Positions 16,985 to 26,074 of a stretch of DNA of 47,000 nucleotides are shown one piece after another. Made by a program: the position numbers and the translations under genes. The stretch's first letter is position 1, and every line of letters begins with the position of its first letter. Source of the stretch: Phycisphaerae bacterium (GTDB lineage: Bacteria; Planctomycetota; Phycisphaerae; UBA1845; PWPN01); NCBI GenBank assembly GCA_035384605.1, contig DAOOIV010000032.1, forward strand, positions 1 through 47,000, read 5' to 3'. The notes beneath the pieces are model-generated. The model did not search any database, was not told where the DNA came from, and saw only the letters and a program-made list of their open reading frames with translations.

Positions 16985-19648
16985 ATGCGCAATTCGGTCC
17001 CGCTGCTTGTTCCGGCAATCGTCGTCGTATTCACAGGTTCGTCGCTCGGGTACGTGGGCGTGAACGATTCGTGCCCCTGGCCGACGCCGTATCCACCGGC
17101 CGGTGCGGGCTGGGCATCCGTGAACAATCCCGGTTTTGAGATCGGCTTCACCAACGGCGTCGCCAACCAATGGATCGGCTGGAAGGATGCCGGCCTGCCG
17201 GGCCAGGTTCATTACGACGGCACGGACCGAGTCTACGAAGGCAGCCACTCGCAGAAGCTGGTCATGCCGACACCAACGATCGACTACCAGGAGGCGGGCA
17301 TCTACCAGCGCATCTACGTGGTCCCCGGAGAGACCTACACTGCTACGGTTCGAGTTTATCTCCAGATCGACAATCCCGACGGTTGGGACCTCCTGGCTTT
17401 TCTGGGGCTCGATCCCTACGGGTTGGACAGCGGCGACAGCAGCTCCACCACCTGGAACGAAGTATCGATCTACGGGCAGTGGCGCACGGCCACGGTGACG
17501 GTCCAGGCCGTGCTGCCGGTGATGACCATCTCACTGAAGGCCACTCGGAAGTGGCCTCGGCATCGCAACACCACGGTGTGGTTTGACGCCGTGACCTTCA
17601 CCGGTCCGGTGCCGACCGACCCGCCACCATCTTCATCCGACCAGGACCCCGTCGACCCCGAGAGTCTGATTCCGGCCACCATCGGCCCCAACCTTGTCAC
17701 GAACCCAAGCTTCGAGGACACCTATTCCGGCGGTGTCTCCAACGGGTGGAACAAATGGTGGACGGCCGGCTCGGGCGAGTGGAAACGCTCTCAGCGGGTA
17801 GGCATACTTGGCGGGGCCAGATACGATTGCGGCGGAGAGCAGGAGAACGTGGACATGCGGCCCAAGGTCTGCCTGCTTGCCGCGGGCAATCCGGAGGAGG
17901 ACCCTAACAACAACGCAACGCTGGGCACCTCCGATTACTACAAAACCTTCGACCACATGCAGGATACCATCATCATCGGCCGGCCGATGGTCGATTCCAA
18001 TTATGGCTACTACTACGCCAACCCCACATACTATGGCGCCCGGCTCGCGGAACACTGCAAGAACTATGAGCAAAGGTTCCCCCGCATCGACGCCTGGCTG
18101 GACTGGAACGAGCCCGACACGTCTATCCAGTGGCAAAAAGTGTTAGACTTCTCCTACGCATTTACTCAGCGGGCCCACGAGCTGGGTCTCAAGACCGTCG
18201 TGCTTAACCTCGCGACCGGAAACCCGGGCAACATCTGGCAAATGGTCAACGAGGGCTACGATCCGCACTGCGGCGAGTTGCTGGCGATCGCCGATTACCT
18301 GGGTCATCACGTCTACGGCGGACCGACCGATCATCTTATGGTCACTAACCAGAACCTGGACGACGCCTGCAGCTTTGCCTTGCGTCCTCGTCGTTTCAAG
18401 GACATGTACGATCGCCGCGGGTGGCGGTTCCCGCCGGTCATCGCCACCGAAGGCTCAACCTGGGTTCCCTGGCATGGCATCTACACCCCGGATCAGGTAC
18501 TCAATGACTTGACCGCGATGGGCGGCTACATGAATGCCGACAACTGGTGGTGCGGCTACACCAACTTCGTGGTCGGCGCCATGTGCAGCTGGCCTGGCTT
18601 CGAGCTGGTCGGTCAGTACGTGACCGGCGGCCAAAGCATGGCTCAGGCAATCGGTGCCTGGAACTACGAGCACCCGGCGGACGCGAAGGACGGCTACTAC
18701 TCCCAGATGTTCGGCGCGGGCAACGTGCATCCAAAGAACCTCAGCGAGCTGACACCGGCCGGCTTGTTCAATGGTGGTATCAACCGGACCGTTAGTGGTT
18801 TGATCAACGGCGAGGCGTACCTGCTCGTCGCGTGGGTCAAGTACGAGTTTCGCGGCATGCAGCCGACACAGTTGAAGTTCTATCTCGGCGTTGACCCGAC
18901 GGGCCAGACGAGCAACGGCAATGCGGCGACGATCGACTGGGGCGTCGACCAGGTGGCCGACAAGGCCAAGGTGCACGAGACCTTCACCCACGTCTGGCGT
19001 ACATTCACGGCCGCCGGTCCGACGGCCAGCATCTGGCTGCGGGCCAACCACCCGACGAGCAATCCGTCGTTCAAGTTCTACGTCGATCTCGTCGAAGTGC
19101 GACAGCTTGACGACGCCCCTCCGAGCCCCTCAATCGAACTGATTCCATGGCAACTCAACCACACGATCGGCTGCGGCGAGCAGCTCACTGACGACGTCTT
19201 CATGATCCGCAACAGCGGGGCCACCGGTACGATCACGTACAGCCTGCAACCCAACTGCTCCTGGGTTTCGGTCAAGCCCGACAGCGGAACCAGCTCAGGC
19301 GAACAGGATCCTATCACGGTCAGCTACAACACGGCAGCCCTGGACCCGGGTCTCAATACCTGCACGGTCACGGTGACCGCCCCCGAGGCATCAAACTCCG
19401 GCACCGACCTGGTCATTAACGTGACGGTCGAGCCGCCGGCGTCTGATTTCGATGAGGACTGCGACGTCGACCAGGATGATTTCGGACACCTCCAATCGTG
19501 TCTGACCGGCGGAGGCGTGACACAGATTCCGGACGCATGTATGAACGCCGATCTTGACGGCGATGGAGACGTCGATGTCGCCGATTTCGCCATCTTCCAG
19601 AGCTGTTTCAGCGGCCCTGACCTTCCGCCGCCAAGCACTTGCCCATGA
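16985..19648 (+). CDS. Secreted multidomain glycosidase-like protein with dockerin-like C-terminus
   Basis: An 887-residue exported protein. A signal peptide covers about residues 1-25. A jelly-roll binding module follows at 45-208, beginning NPGFE. A second module begins NPSFE at about 240 and seems to resume at about 567-705. Between its halves lies a TIM-barrel-like region with DWNEPD (Glu376) and IATEGS (Glu489), spaced like the acid/base and nucleophile of clan GH-A enzymes. A BACON/Ig-like domain occupies about 715-815. The end has two EF-hand-like loops, the second DLDGDGDVDVADF, as in dockerin type I-like domains common in Planctomycetota. GAGGG lies eight bases before the ATG at 16985. 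The substrate is unknown; a polysaccharide is likely. It appears to stand alone, with tRNA-Pro downstream. Confidence 0.8.
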   Translation: MRNSVPLLVPAIVVVFTGSSLGYVGVNDSCPWPTPYPPAGAGWASVNNPGFEIGFTNGVANQWIGWKDAGLPGQVHYDGTDRVYEGSHSQKLVMPTPTIDYQEAGIYQRIYVVPGETYTATVRVYLQIDNPDGWDLLAFLGLDPYGLDSGDSSSTTWNEVSIYGQWRTATVTVQAVLPVMTISLKATRKWPRHRNTTVWFDAVTFTGPVPTDPPPSSSDQDPVDPESLIPATIGPNLVTNPSFEDTYSGGVSNGWNKWWTAGSGEWKRSQRVGILGGARYDCGGEQENVDMRPKVCLLAAGNPEEDPNNNATLGTSDYYKTFDHMQDTIIIGRPMVDSNYGYYYANPTYYGARLAEHCKNYEQRFPRIDAWLDWNEPDTSIQWQKVLDFSYAFTQRAHELGLKTVVLNLATGNPGNIWQMVNEGYDPHCGELLAIADYLGHHVYGGPTDHLMVTNQNLDDACSFALRPRRFKDMYDRRGWRFPPVIATEGSTWVPWHGIYTPDQVLNDLTAMGGYMNADNWWCGYTNFVVGAMCSWPGFELVGQYVTGGQSMAQAIGAWNYEHPADAKDGYYSQMFGAGNVHPKNLSELTPAGLFNGGINRTVSGLINGEAYLLVAWVKYEFRGMQPTQLKFYLGVDPTGQTSNGNAATIDWGVDQVADKAKVHETFTHVWRTFTAAGPTASIWLRANHPTSNPSFKFYVDLVEVRQLDDAPPSPSIELIPWQLNHTIGCGEQLTDDVFMIRNSGATGTITYSLQPNCSWVSVKPDSGTSSGEQDPITVSYNTAALDPGLNTCTVTVTAPEASNSGTDLVINVTVEPPASDFDEDCDVDQDDFGHLQSCLTGGGVTQIPDACMNADLDGDGDVDVADFAIFQSCFSGPDLPPPSTCP

Positions 19649-19897
19649 AAACAAGGCCGGGGGGCCGGGAATGGTGGGACACCGGGGACCGTCTGTCGGT
19701 TCCGCATTCTGCGCGTTGAACCATGAACGAGAACGCTCGTTGCGGCAGTATATCGCGCCTGCTTGCGCCCTTTTCTGAACGGCCTCACAGTCGAAGAGCC
19801 TGAGGGTCTCGCAGTCCGGGCCCCGGATTGACCTGTACCCTTCAATGGCGTCTAATAGTATGCACGCCGCAGGCTCATCACCGCTCGCGGCCGTGTT
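19649..19897 (+). other. Spacer between the dockerin protein and tRNA-Pro
   Basis: No gene is seen. At about 19707-19752 a stretch (gcattctgcgcg ... cgttgcggc) resembles the ends of the dispersed repeat but not its middle. It is a doubtful fifth copy. Confidence 0.3.
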
Positions 19898-19972
19898 CGG
19901 GGCGTAGCTCAGCCTGGATAGAGCGCTTGGTTTGGGTCCAAGAGGTCGCTGGTTCAAATCCAGTCGCCCCGA
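19898..19972 (+). tRNA. tRNA-Pro (anticodon UGG)
   Basis: A full cloverleaf can be drawn. The acceptor stem CGGGGCG pairs with CGCCCCG over seven bases. The D stem is GCTC/GAGC and the anticodon stem CTTGG/CCAAG with loop TTTGGGT, giving anticodon TGG. The T arm GCTGG TTCAAAT CCAGT closes with one G-T pair. The discriminator is A. The 3' CCA is not encoded, so it must be added after transcription. No duplicated 3' end indicates an integrated element. Confidence 0.97.
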
Positions 19973-20014
19973 GTGCACGTGTAGAGCAGGTCGCAAGCCT
20001 GCGAGGTGCATAAC

Positions 20015-21172
<1,158 letters not shown>

Positions 21173-21175
21173 CAT

Positions 21176-21189
21176 GCCCTCGATAGGGC
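21176..21189. terminator. Stem-loop between convergent corA and methyltransferase
   Basis: GCCCT-CGAT-AGGGC lies three bases after the corA stop and between two convergent genes. The stem is short and has no T-run, so it is only a candidate bidirectional terminator. Confidence 0.35.
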
Positions 21190-21232
21190 GCGCAAGGGCC
21201 CCTGTCGACCATGTAAGTCATGCCTTTCCAGG

Positions 21233-21985
21233 TCACTTGCGGCATACCGCAATGAGGTCCGGGCTGGTCGTGCGATCGTAGGGCGTGCGCCGATAGTCGC
21301 CGAACGTCTCGACTTGCGAGGCGCCGGCGGCCTTCGCAAATGAGATGAGATCGTCGGCAGTGATGGGCAGCAGGGGGGTCGATTCGGACCACCGTTCCAG
21401 GCTTGGCTGGTCCAGCATCACGTCGAGCACTTCGACGCGCGTGTCCGTGCCCGAACGGTGGATGGCCTTGAGCAGGAGGTGATCCCGGCCGTCGTGCTGC
21501 GTCTTGAGCGTCTTCTGCCAGACCATCGGCCCGTCGGGCAGGGACCACACATTGAGCACATGGATGACACAGAGGCCGCCGGGCCGGGCAGAGTCAAGCA
21601 TCGCCCCAATGGCCCGGCCAACGGTATCCATGTCCGACGCCAGGGACAGCGAATTGCCCACACACAGCACCACGTCAAAAACACCCGCCGGCTCGGCGGG
21701 CCGGTCGAACGACCGTACCACCCATCGAAGCCGATCCGAGGTGCCCAGCCGTGCCCGGCAACGTTCGATCATCCCTTCGCTGATGTCGGCGCCCTCGACC
21801 GAAAGCCCCCACGAATGAAACATCTCGGCGTGATGACCCGTGCCGCAAGCTGCGTCCAGAACGCGGCTCGCCTGGACATCCGCAAACAGCTTGCGATAGA
21901 AGGGGGCTTCATTGGCAAGCCTTTTCGGCCAGTTCACCATGGCTTCATATCGCCATGAGTGCTCGTCGAATATGTCTGCCGGCAT
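21233..21985 (-). CDS. Class I SAM-dependent methyltransferase
   Basis: A 250-residue protein with motif I VLDAACGTGHHAE near residue 42, the acidic loop GADIS near 66, and motif IV FDVVLCVGNSLSLA near 103. The C-terminal region has the antiparallel strands typical of Methyltransf_25/11-type enzymes acting on small molecules. The substrate is unknown. It starts with an ATG at 21985. It lies 66 bases downstream of the Crp/Fnr-family regulator gene on the same strand and is convergent with corA. It could be co-transcribed with the regulator, but there is no functional evidence for a link. Confidence 0.85.
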   Translation of the reverse strand: MPADIFDEHSWRYEAMVNWPKRLANEAPFYRKLFADVQASRVLDAACGTGHHAEMFHSWGLSVEGADISEGMIERCRARLGTSDRLRWVVRSFDRPAEPAGVFDVVLCVGNSLSLASDMDTVGRAIGAMLDSARPGGLCVIHVLNVWSLPDGPMVWQKTLKTQHDGRDHLLLKAIHRSGTDTRVEVLDVMLDQPSLERWSESTPLLPITADDLISFAKAAGASQVETFGDYRRTPYDRTTSPDLIAVCRK

Positions 21986-22051
21986 ACGGTCGTCTCCCCG
22001 TGGTCACCTCAACGCCGCTCGGTCCCTGCTCGGGACACCTCCTCAGGTGCA

Positions 22052-22738
22052 CTACCCGAGAGGCAGACCGTCCGCCACTTCGGCCAGCCTTCCCCGGTCG
22101 AGCACCCGGATACTCTGCTGGTCCGGCATCTCAATCATAGCGCTCTCAGCCAGCCGTCGAAGGATACGCGACAAGGTCTCGCTGGTCAGATTCAGGTGGC
22201 TGGCTAGGTCTTTCTTCAGGATCGGTAGAGCGAACTCGGATCCGCTGCCCGCTGCCTGTTGCAGCAGATGTCGCGCCACGCGCCCGGCCGCATCCCGCAG
22301 AACGATGTCCTCCAGAAGACCGATCAAGTGCTGCACCCAAGCCGCCATTCCCTGGAGCAGTTGGATGCACAAATCGTGATCGGATCGCAGCGCCTTCAGA
22401 AACGCCTCCTGGGGCAACAGGGCGCAGACCGTGTCCTCCAAGGCCTCAGCATACGCCGGGCAGTCGAATCCTCCGATCGCGGCCACCTCCGCGAAGGTCA
22501 TGCCTTCCGACGCAAAATGCAGAACATGCTCTTTGCCGCTCGGGGCGATCTTGTACACACGGACATGCCCGTGGCCTACGACAAACATTCCCGGGCACGG
22601 TTGACCCTGACGAAAGATGATCGTGCCCTTCCCGTAACGCTTTTTCACAGCCAGACTTGCGATTCTCCGGCGACTGGAGTCAGAAAGACCGCCGAAGAAT
22701 CGGCACTTCCTGATAATGTCGACGAGGTCTCCGCTCAT
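22052..22738 (-). CDS. Crp/Fnr-family transcription regulator (HcpR/DNR-like by context)
   Basis: A 228-residue regulator. The cyclic-nucleotide-binding-like beta-roll spans about residues 10-125 and is followed by a dimerisation helix and a C-terminal winged helix whose recognition region reads LASHLNLTSETLSRILRRL. The N-terminal region lacks the four-Cys cluster of FNR, so it probably senses through haem or another cofactor, or none (inference). The ATG at 22738 is preferred over an upstream in-frame start at 22804, which would extend over the FNR-type box. It is divergent from a ferredoxin gene and a YgbA-family gene. Together these fit an NO/nitrosative-stress regulator of the DNR/HcpR kind, acting on the palindrome at 22766. 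Confidence 0.88.
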   Translation of the reverse strand: MSGDLVDIIRKCRFFGGLSDSSRRRIASLAVKKRYGKGTIIFRQGQPCPGMFVVGHGHVRVYKIAPSGKEHVLHFASEGMTFAEVAAIGGFDCPAYAEALEDTVCALLPQEAFLKALRSDHDLCIQLLQGMAAWVQHLIGLLEDIVLRDAAGRVARHLLQQAAGSGSEFALPILKKDLASHLNLTSETLSRILRRLAESAMIEMPDQQSIRVLDRGRLAEVADGLPLG

Positions 22739-22765
22739 GGCTTCGCACAACAAAATTGCGCCGCC

Positions 22766-22779
22766 TTGACCCAGGTCAA
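22766..22779. promoter_or_regulatory. FNR/DNR-type operator
   Basis: TTGACCCAGGTCAA is a perfect six-base inverted repeat around CA and matches the TTGAY-N4-RTCAA pattern bound by FNR/DNR-type regulators. It lies between the divergent regulator (start 28 bases away) and the ferredoxin gene. Its centre is 41.5 bases before the start point expected from the -10 element at 22804. Confidence 0.75.
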
Positions 22780-22803
22780 GGATTCCGGCGGCCTGTAAAG
22801 CCA

Positions 22804-22809
22804 TATGTT
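22804..22809 (+). promoter_or_regulatory. -10 element of the ferredoxin promoter
   Basis: TATGTT at 22804-22809 would place transcription start near 22814-22816, about 50 bases before the ATG. With the operator at 22766 this gives class II activator geometry, which normally needs no good -35 box; none is seen. Confidence 0.5.
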
Positions 22810-22864
22810 AGGACAGAATCAACTCGGCGGATAGAACGTCGGCGGCTCTTTGAAAGGACGCCCC

Positions 22865-23668
22865 ATGATTCGCGAAGTCGTGAGCATCGACGAGGATAAG
22901 TGCAATGGCTGTGGTCTGTGCGTTCCCGCCTGCCAGGAGGGTGCCATCCGCATCGTCAACGGCAAGGCGAAACTCGTCGCCGACCACCTGTGTGACGGGC
23001 TCGGCGCGTGTCTGGGACATTGTCCACAAGGCGCGATCACCATCGAGCGCCGCGAGGCCGATGACTTCAACGAGGAGGCCGTCGCGGCCCATCTGGGCAA
23101 GGAGCATCAGGCTGACCAGCACACTCCAGTCTCAGTGGCCGGAAGTTGTCCAGGTTCTCAGTTCCAGTCTCTGGCAGAGCCGCTGCCGGGCGGCGGCTGC
23201 CCGTCGGCGCGGCTCATCCAGTTCGGCTCGCCGGGCGCCCCAAAGTGCCCAGTTTCCTCCGCAACGGGCCCAACCGCCTCAACGCTGACTCACTGGCCGG
23301 TGAAGCTGCGCCTTCTGAATCCAACGGCTCCAGTGTTGCAGAGGGCCGGCCTGCTGATCGCAGCCGATTGCGTCCCTGTGGCTTTTCCCGCCTTCCAATC
23401 GAGACTGCTGCGTGGGCGTGCTGTAGTCATCGGATGCCCAAAGTTCGACGACATACAGGCCGACGTTGACAAGCTCACTGCCATCATTGAGCGAAACGAT
23501 CTGGTCGAGATTGTAGTCGCGCATATGGAGGTTCCGTGCTGCAACGGACTACTCATGGCGACGCTTCAGGCTCGGCGGCGGACGGGCCGGCCTGTCCCGA
23601 TAGCGGACGTGGTGATCGGCATCCGAGGCGACGTGCTCTCGTGGCGGAAGCTTCGGGCAGATCAATAA
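22865..23668 (+). CDS. Ferredoxin-domain iron-sulfur protein (Hcp-associated type)
   Basis: A 267-residue protein. Residues 5-70 form a two-cluster ferredoxin domain: the first Cys set is CNGCGLCVPAC, the second CDGLGACLGHC. A variable, proline-rich middle carries extra Cys residues. The C-terminal part from LLIAADCVPVAF through VIGCPKFDD to MEVPCCNGL resembles the conserved tail of ferredoxin-like proteins often encoded beside hybrid-cluster protein and a Crp/Fnr regulator. It is likely an electron carrier for an NO or hydroxylamine detoxifying enzyme (inference). AAGGA six bases upstream fixes the ATG at 22865. No hcp gene is present in the window, but a YgbA-family gene follows after 57 bases. 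Confidence 0.85.
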   Translation: MIREVVSIDEDKCNGCGLCVPACQEGAIRIVNGKAKLVADHLCDGLGACLGHCPQGAITIERREADDFNEEAVAAHLGKEHQADQHTPVSVAGSCPGSQFQSLAEPLPGGGCPSARLIQFGSPGAPKCPVSSATGPTASTLTHWPVKLRLLNPTAPVLQRAGLLIAADCVPVAFPAFQSRLLRGRAVVIGCPKFDDIQADVDKLTAIIERNDLVEIVVAHMEVPCCNGLLMATLQARRRTGRPVPIADVVIGIRGDVLSWRKLRADQ

Positions 23669-23708
23669 AGTGGCCGCGTTGGCCGGCCGTGCCTATAAAG
23701 TGGCTGCG
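23665..23708 (+). repeat. Two-copy direct repeat, 30-base period
   Basis: ataaagtggccgcg at 23665 and ataaagtggctgcg at 23695 differ at one base. They lie across the stop codon of the ferredoxin gene and in the leader of the YgbA gene. Function unknown. Confidence 0.4.
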
Positions 23709-23725
23709 GGCCGGAGACGCGGAAC

Positions 23726-24106
23726 ATGCATGTGATCGATATCGCAGGGCACAACGTTGATCGGCATCTGGTGCGAGATCTGCGGACGCTCGTGCGTTTC
23801 ATCGAAATCTACTGTGCCTACTGGCACAAAGCCGATCCACGCGCCACAGTCTCGCTCAAAGAGATCGACGTCAAGGCCTTGATGGGCCGACCCGTAACAC
23901 TGTGCCAGGGATGCGAAAGACTGCTCGCCCACGCTGTTCACAAACGCTCACGTTGCCCGATCAATCCCAAGCCGGCCTGCAAGCACTGCCCCCGACACTG
24001 CTATCATCCCCTGTTCCGACAACAGATTCGCGAAGTGATGAAGTTTTCCGGCCGGAAGCTGGTCTTGTCCGGCCGCTTGGACTACCTCTGGCATCTGATG
24101 AGGTGA
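23726..24106 (+). CDS. ygbA: YgbA-family protein (nitrous oxide-stimulated promoter, PF11756)
   Basis: A 126-residue cysteine-rich cytoplasmic protein. It shows the family pattern: a helix ending FIEIYCAYWH, then LCQGCERLLAHA, CPINPKPACKHCPRHCYHP, and a closing REVMKFSG. A small insertion (residues about 37-53) is longer than in typical members. E. coli ygbA belongs to the NsrR/NO stress regulon (established knowledge). Its biochemical role is unclear, and the Cys residues suggest metal or iron-sulfur binding. It lies 57 bases after the ferredoxin gene and is probably in the same transcript under the FNR-type box. Confidence 0.85.
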   Translation: MHVIDIAGHNVDRHLVRDLRTLVRFIEIYCAYWHKADPRATVSLKEIDVKALMGRPVTLCQGCERLLAHAVHKRSRCPINPKPACKHCPRHCYHPLFRQQIREVMKFSGRKLVLSGRLDYLWHLMR

Positions 24107-24496
24107 GCATTGGGCGTGGGGCACGGGATCCCGATCTACAGGCCTCAAAGCAAGGATTGAATTGCATGCTGAATATGAATAACAATCCTGAGCTGCACGC
24201 CCGGCATCCCTGGCCTCAAATCCAGGCGTAACAGAGATTTCGGTTGGCACAAGTGAATCAGGCCAAACAACCGTTGACAAAATGACGAAAATAGTGTAGA
24301 CAAGGTAGGCGAGGCAAAACAGGGGGCAGATGGCGCAGGGCAACAATTGGTATGGTGAGATAGGAGCGACCGCATGCGATTCTCGCGACGAACCGGCGCT
24401 AAAACCTTACGGCCAGACATCTGTGCGGCTTGCGCGCATGTCTCTGGATCGCAGAACGTTTGGGTTGCCGCCCGCAAAAAGGCGGCTCGCCTTAGG
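24107..24496 (+). other. 390-bp region upstream of the pseudopilin gene
   Basis: No gene is seen. It holds a candidate sigma-70 promoter at 24274-24302 and repeat copy C at 24404-24499, which runs into the start codon. The frame of the pseudopilin is open back to 24374, but that part is the repeat itself. Confidence 0.5.
24274..24302 (+). promoter_or_regulatory. Candidate promoter for the pseudopilin unit
   Basis: A perfect -35 TTGACA (24274-24279) is followed after 17 bases by TAGACA (24297-24302), a weak -10. The surrounding sequence is AT-rich compared with the region. The leader would be about 190 bases and would include the repeat. Confidence 0.45.
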
Positions 24497-24499
24497 ATG
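24404..24499 (+). repeat. Dispersed repeat, copy C
   Basis: A 96-base element, identical to copy D at 86 of 96 positions by hand count, including the first 38 bases. It ends exactly with the ATG of the pseudopilin gene. Within it GCCGCC and GGCGGC can form a stem around cgcaaaaa (24467-24486). The minus strand reads RAATQ, PETCAQAA and SGRK. Confidence 0.75.
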
Positions 24500-25273
24500 A
24501 TGGAGCGTCACAGGCTGGGCTTCACCCTCATCGAAGTTCTGGTCGTGGTGGCGATCTTGGCCTTGCTGATTGCGGTTCTGCTCCCTTCGCTTCAGCGGGC
24601 AAAAGAACAGGCCAAGACGGCGGTGTGTCTGTCGAATCTTCACCAGATGGGGTTTGGATTCTCCACGTATGCCGCAGATCACCGCCAGAATCTCCCGATG
24701 CGCCTTGGCTATACCTATGCGCTTAAGTACAGGGGAGGGCCAAGAAACGTTCGGGTTCTGTGCAACGTAGGGCTTTTGTATGGGAAGTACTGTGGGAAGG
24801 ATTTAGATTTCTACTACTGTGTCAGTAACGAGCAGTACGCCTACGACGATCCGGTTTACGGCGCGCCGGGTTTCTTCATCGAAGGCAGAGATCCGTATGT
24901 CACCTGGAGTGGTTACATGTACGCGGCGCCCGTCGCAGAGGAAAAGTCGCCCAGAGAAGCAGGCAAGAACTCCTATCCTCGCGAGGTGTGGCGGGATCTG
25001 TACGCGGAATGGGTCGAGAGCCAGACTGCGGCCGGGGCGACCGTTGGCAATGAGAATATCAAGGCGCTGCTTGCTGACAATCTTATTGGCTGTGGAGGTG
25101 AGAAGGCGCCACACAAGGGCGTTGCGTTCAATGTGCTGTTTACCGATTACCATGCCAAGCCGGTGCGCGATCCCGACAGGCAACTCTATCGTGGCCTGCG
25201 GCGTCCGACAAGCGGAACCGGGGGAGCTCCGGACCTTTATTACTATTGGGATCTCTTCACCAAGAACCCCTGA
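24497..25273 (+). CDS. Prepilin-type (pseudopilin) exported protein
   Basis: A 258-residue protein with a type IV prepilin leader: MMERHRLG then FTLIEVLVVVAILALLIAV, cleaved after Gly by a prepilin peptidase. LLPSLQRAKEQAKTAVC is typical of planctomycete DUF1559-like pseudopilins. Near the C-terminus HKGVAFNVLFTDYHAKPV is a variant of the H-X9-DG signature, with ten residues between His and Asp and Tyr in place of Gly. Such proteins are numerous in Planctomycetota and are linked to type II secretion-like or envelope structures (family knowledge). The start at 24497 is inside the end of repeat copy C, with only TTAGG before it. A second ATG follows immediately. A small zinc-ribbon protein is encoded 21 bases downstream. 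Confidence 0.85.
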   Translation: MMERHRLGFTLIEVLVVVAILALLIAVLLPSLQRAKEQAKTAVCLSNLHQMGFGFSTYAADHRQNLPMRLGYTYALKYRGGPRNVRVLCNVGLLYGKYCGKDLDFYYCVSNEQYAYDDPVYGAPGFFIEGRDPYVTWSGYMYAAPVAEEKSPREAGKNSYPREVWRDLYAEWVESQTAAGATVGNENIKALLADNLIGCGGEKAPHKGVAFNVLFTDYHAKPVRDPDRQLYRGLRRPTSGTGGAPDLYYYWDLFTKNP

Positions 25274-25294
25274 TGCGCAAGGCGGACGCTGATC

Positions 25295-25696
25295 ATGAGC
25301 AGATTGGGTGAGGCATTGCGCCGCGTGCCGGCGCCCGTCTCGTACGGCATCGTCTGTATCGTGTTGGTTGGGGCCGTGGTTGCCATTGTGATGCAGTTGC
25401 GCCCGGCCGCCTCGGTTACGCAACAAGACGCCGTTGGGGTCGTCTACTGCAAGTGTTCCCAATGCGGGCACGTGATTGAGGGGTTGCCCGTCGAACTGGC
25501 AGACAAGGGCATTCTGGATCCGGTCGAGAAATCAACCCTGACCGACAGCGGCAAACGCTGCCCCAAGTGTGGCCGCAACAACGCGCTGGACGTTGCCTTC
25601 AAGTGTCCCAAGGACGGCGAGGTGTTTCTTCTTAAGCGACAAGCTGGCCGTGCGCAGGGATGCCCAAAATGCGGTTGGAATCCGTACTCACCATAA
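25295..25696 (+). CDS. Membrane-anchored zinc-ribbon protein, unknown function
   Basis: A 133-residue protein. One membrane helix at about residues 16-33 (YGIVCIVLVGAVVAIV) is followed by an exposed domain with three Cys pairs: CKCSQCG, CPKCG and a final CPKCG, plus a lone Cys in KCPKDG. These look like zinc ribbons. I do not recognise a named family. AAGGCGGA upstream supports the ATG at 25295. It follows the pseudopilin gene by 21 bases, so the two form a unit. Such ribbon proteins next to pseudopilins may be structural partners (inference). Repeat copy D lies 71 bases downstream. Confidence 0.7.
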   Translation: MSRLGEALRRVPAPVSYGIVCIVLVGAVVAIVMQLRPAASVTQQDAVGVVYCKCSQCGHVIEGLPVELADKGILDPVEKSTLTDSGKRCPKCGRNNALDVAFKCPKDGEVFLLKRQAGRAQGCPKCGWNPYSP

Positions 25697-25767
25697 GCCC
25701 ACCTTCGGACGATTTAGCCCCATCGAGGTATGGACGTGCAGATTGGGCGGCTCGCCTCCTTCATGGT

Positions 25768-25863
25768 ACCTTACGGCCAGACATCTGTGCGGCTTGCGCG
25801 CATGTTTCTTGATCGCAGAGCGCTTGGGTTCCGGCCCGCAAAAAGTCGTTCCGCCTTAGGATG
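25768..25863 (+). repeat. Dispersed repeat, copy D
   Basis: A 96-base near-copy of copy C, in the same orientation 1364 bases downstream, so that C and D flank the pseudopilin/zinc-ribbon gene pair. Like C it ends in cgccttaggatg, but its ATG opens only a 16-codon frame. The minus strand reads RAGTQA, QETCAQAA and SGRK. Confidence 0.75.
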
Positions 25864-26055
25864 GCCCTCGACCCTCGGCTGATGGTCGGTTTGATGTCGC
25901 TCGCCGGATGATTATCTCGTCCCCGATCCGCCAGGCAAATCCTTTGCCGGTCTGGGCGTGTGCGGATATCTGCCGCCTCCGTGTCTTTCAGCCCGAGATC
26001 CAGGACCCGGGTCGTGATCTCAGACCCGGTCGCACGCATCCCGGTGGGCGATCTG

Positions 26056-26074
26056 GTAGGCTCTTCCAGCCTAC
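26056..26074 (+). other. Stem-loop before the TIM-barrel-like gene
   Basis: GTAGGCT and AGCCTAC form a perfect seven-base stem with loop CTTCC. It lies 70 bases before the start codon at 26145. No T-run follows, so a regulatory or mRNA-stability role is as likely as termination. Confidence 0.35.

Noticed and set aside
19707..19752. Possible fifth copy of the dispersed repeat
   Set aside because: Only the two ends resemble the element; the central catgtttctgg part is missing and the similarity may be chance.
24404..25863. Integron attC sites as an explanation for the repeats
   Set aside because: I find no GTTRRRY / RYYYAAC core pairs at the ends, and the repeats stand before rather than after the genes. 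No integrase gene is in the window.
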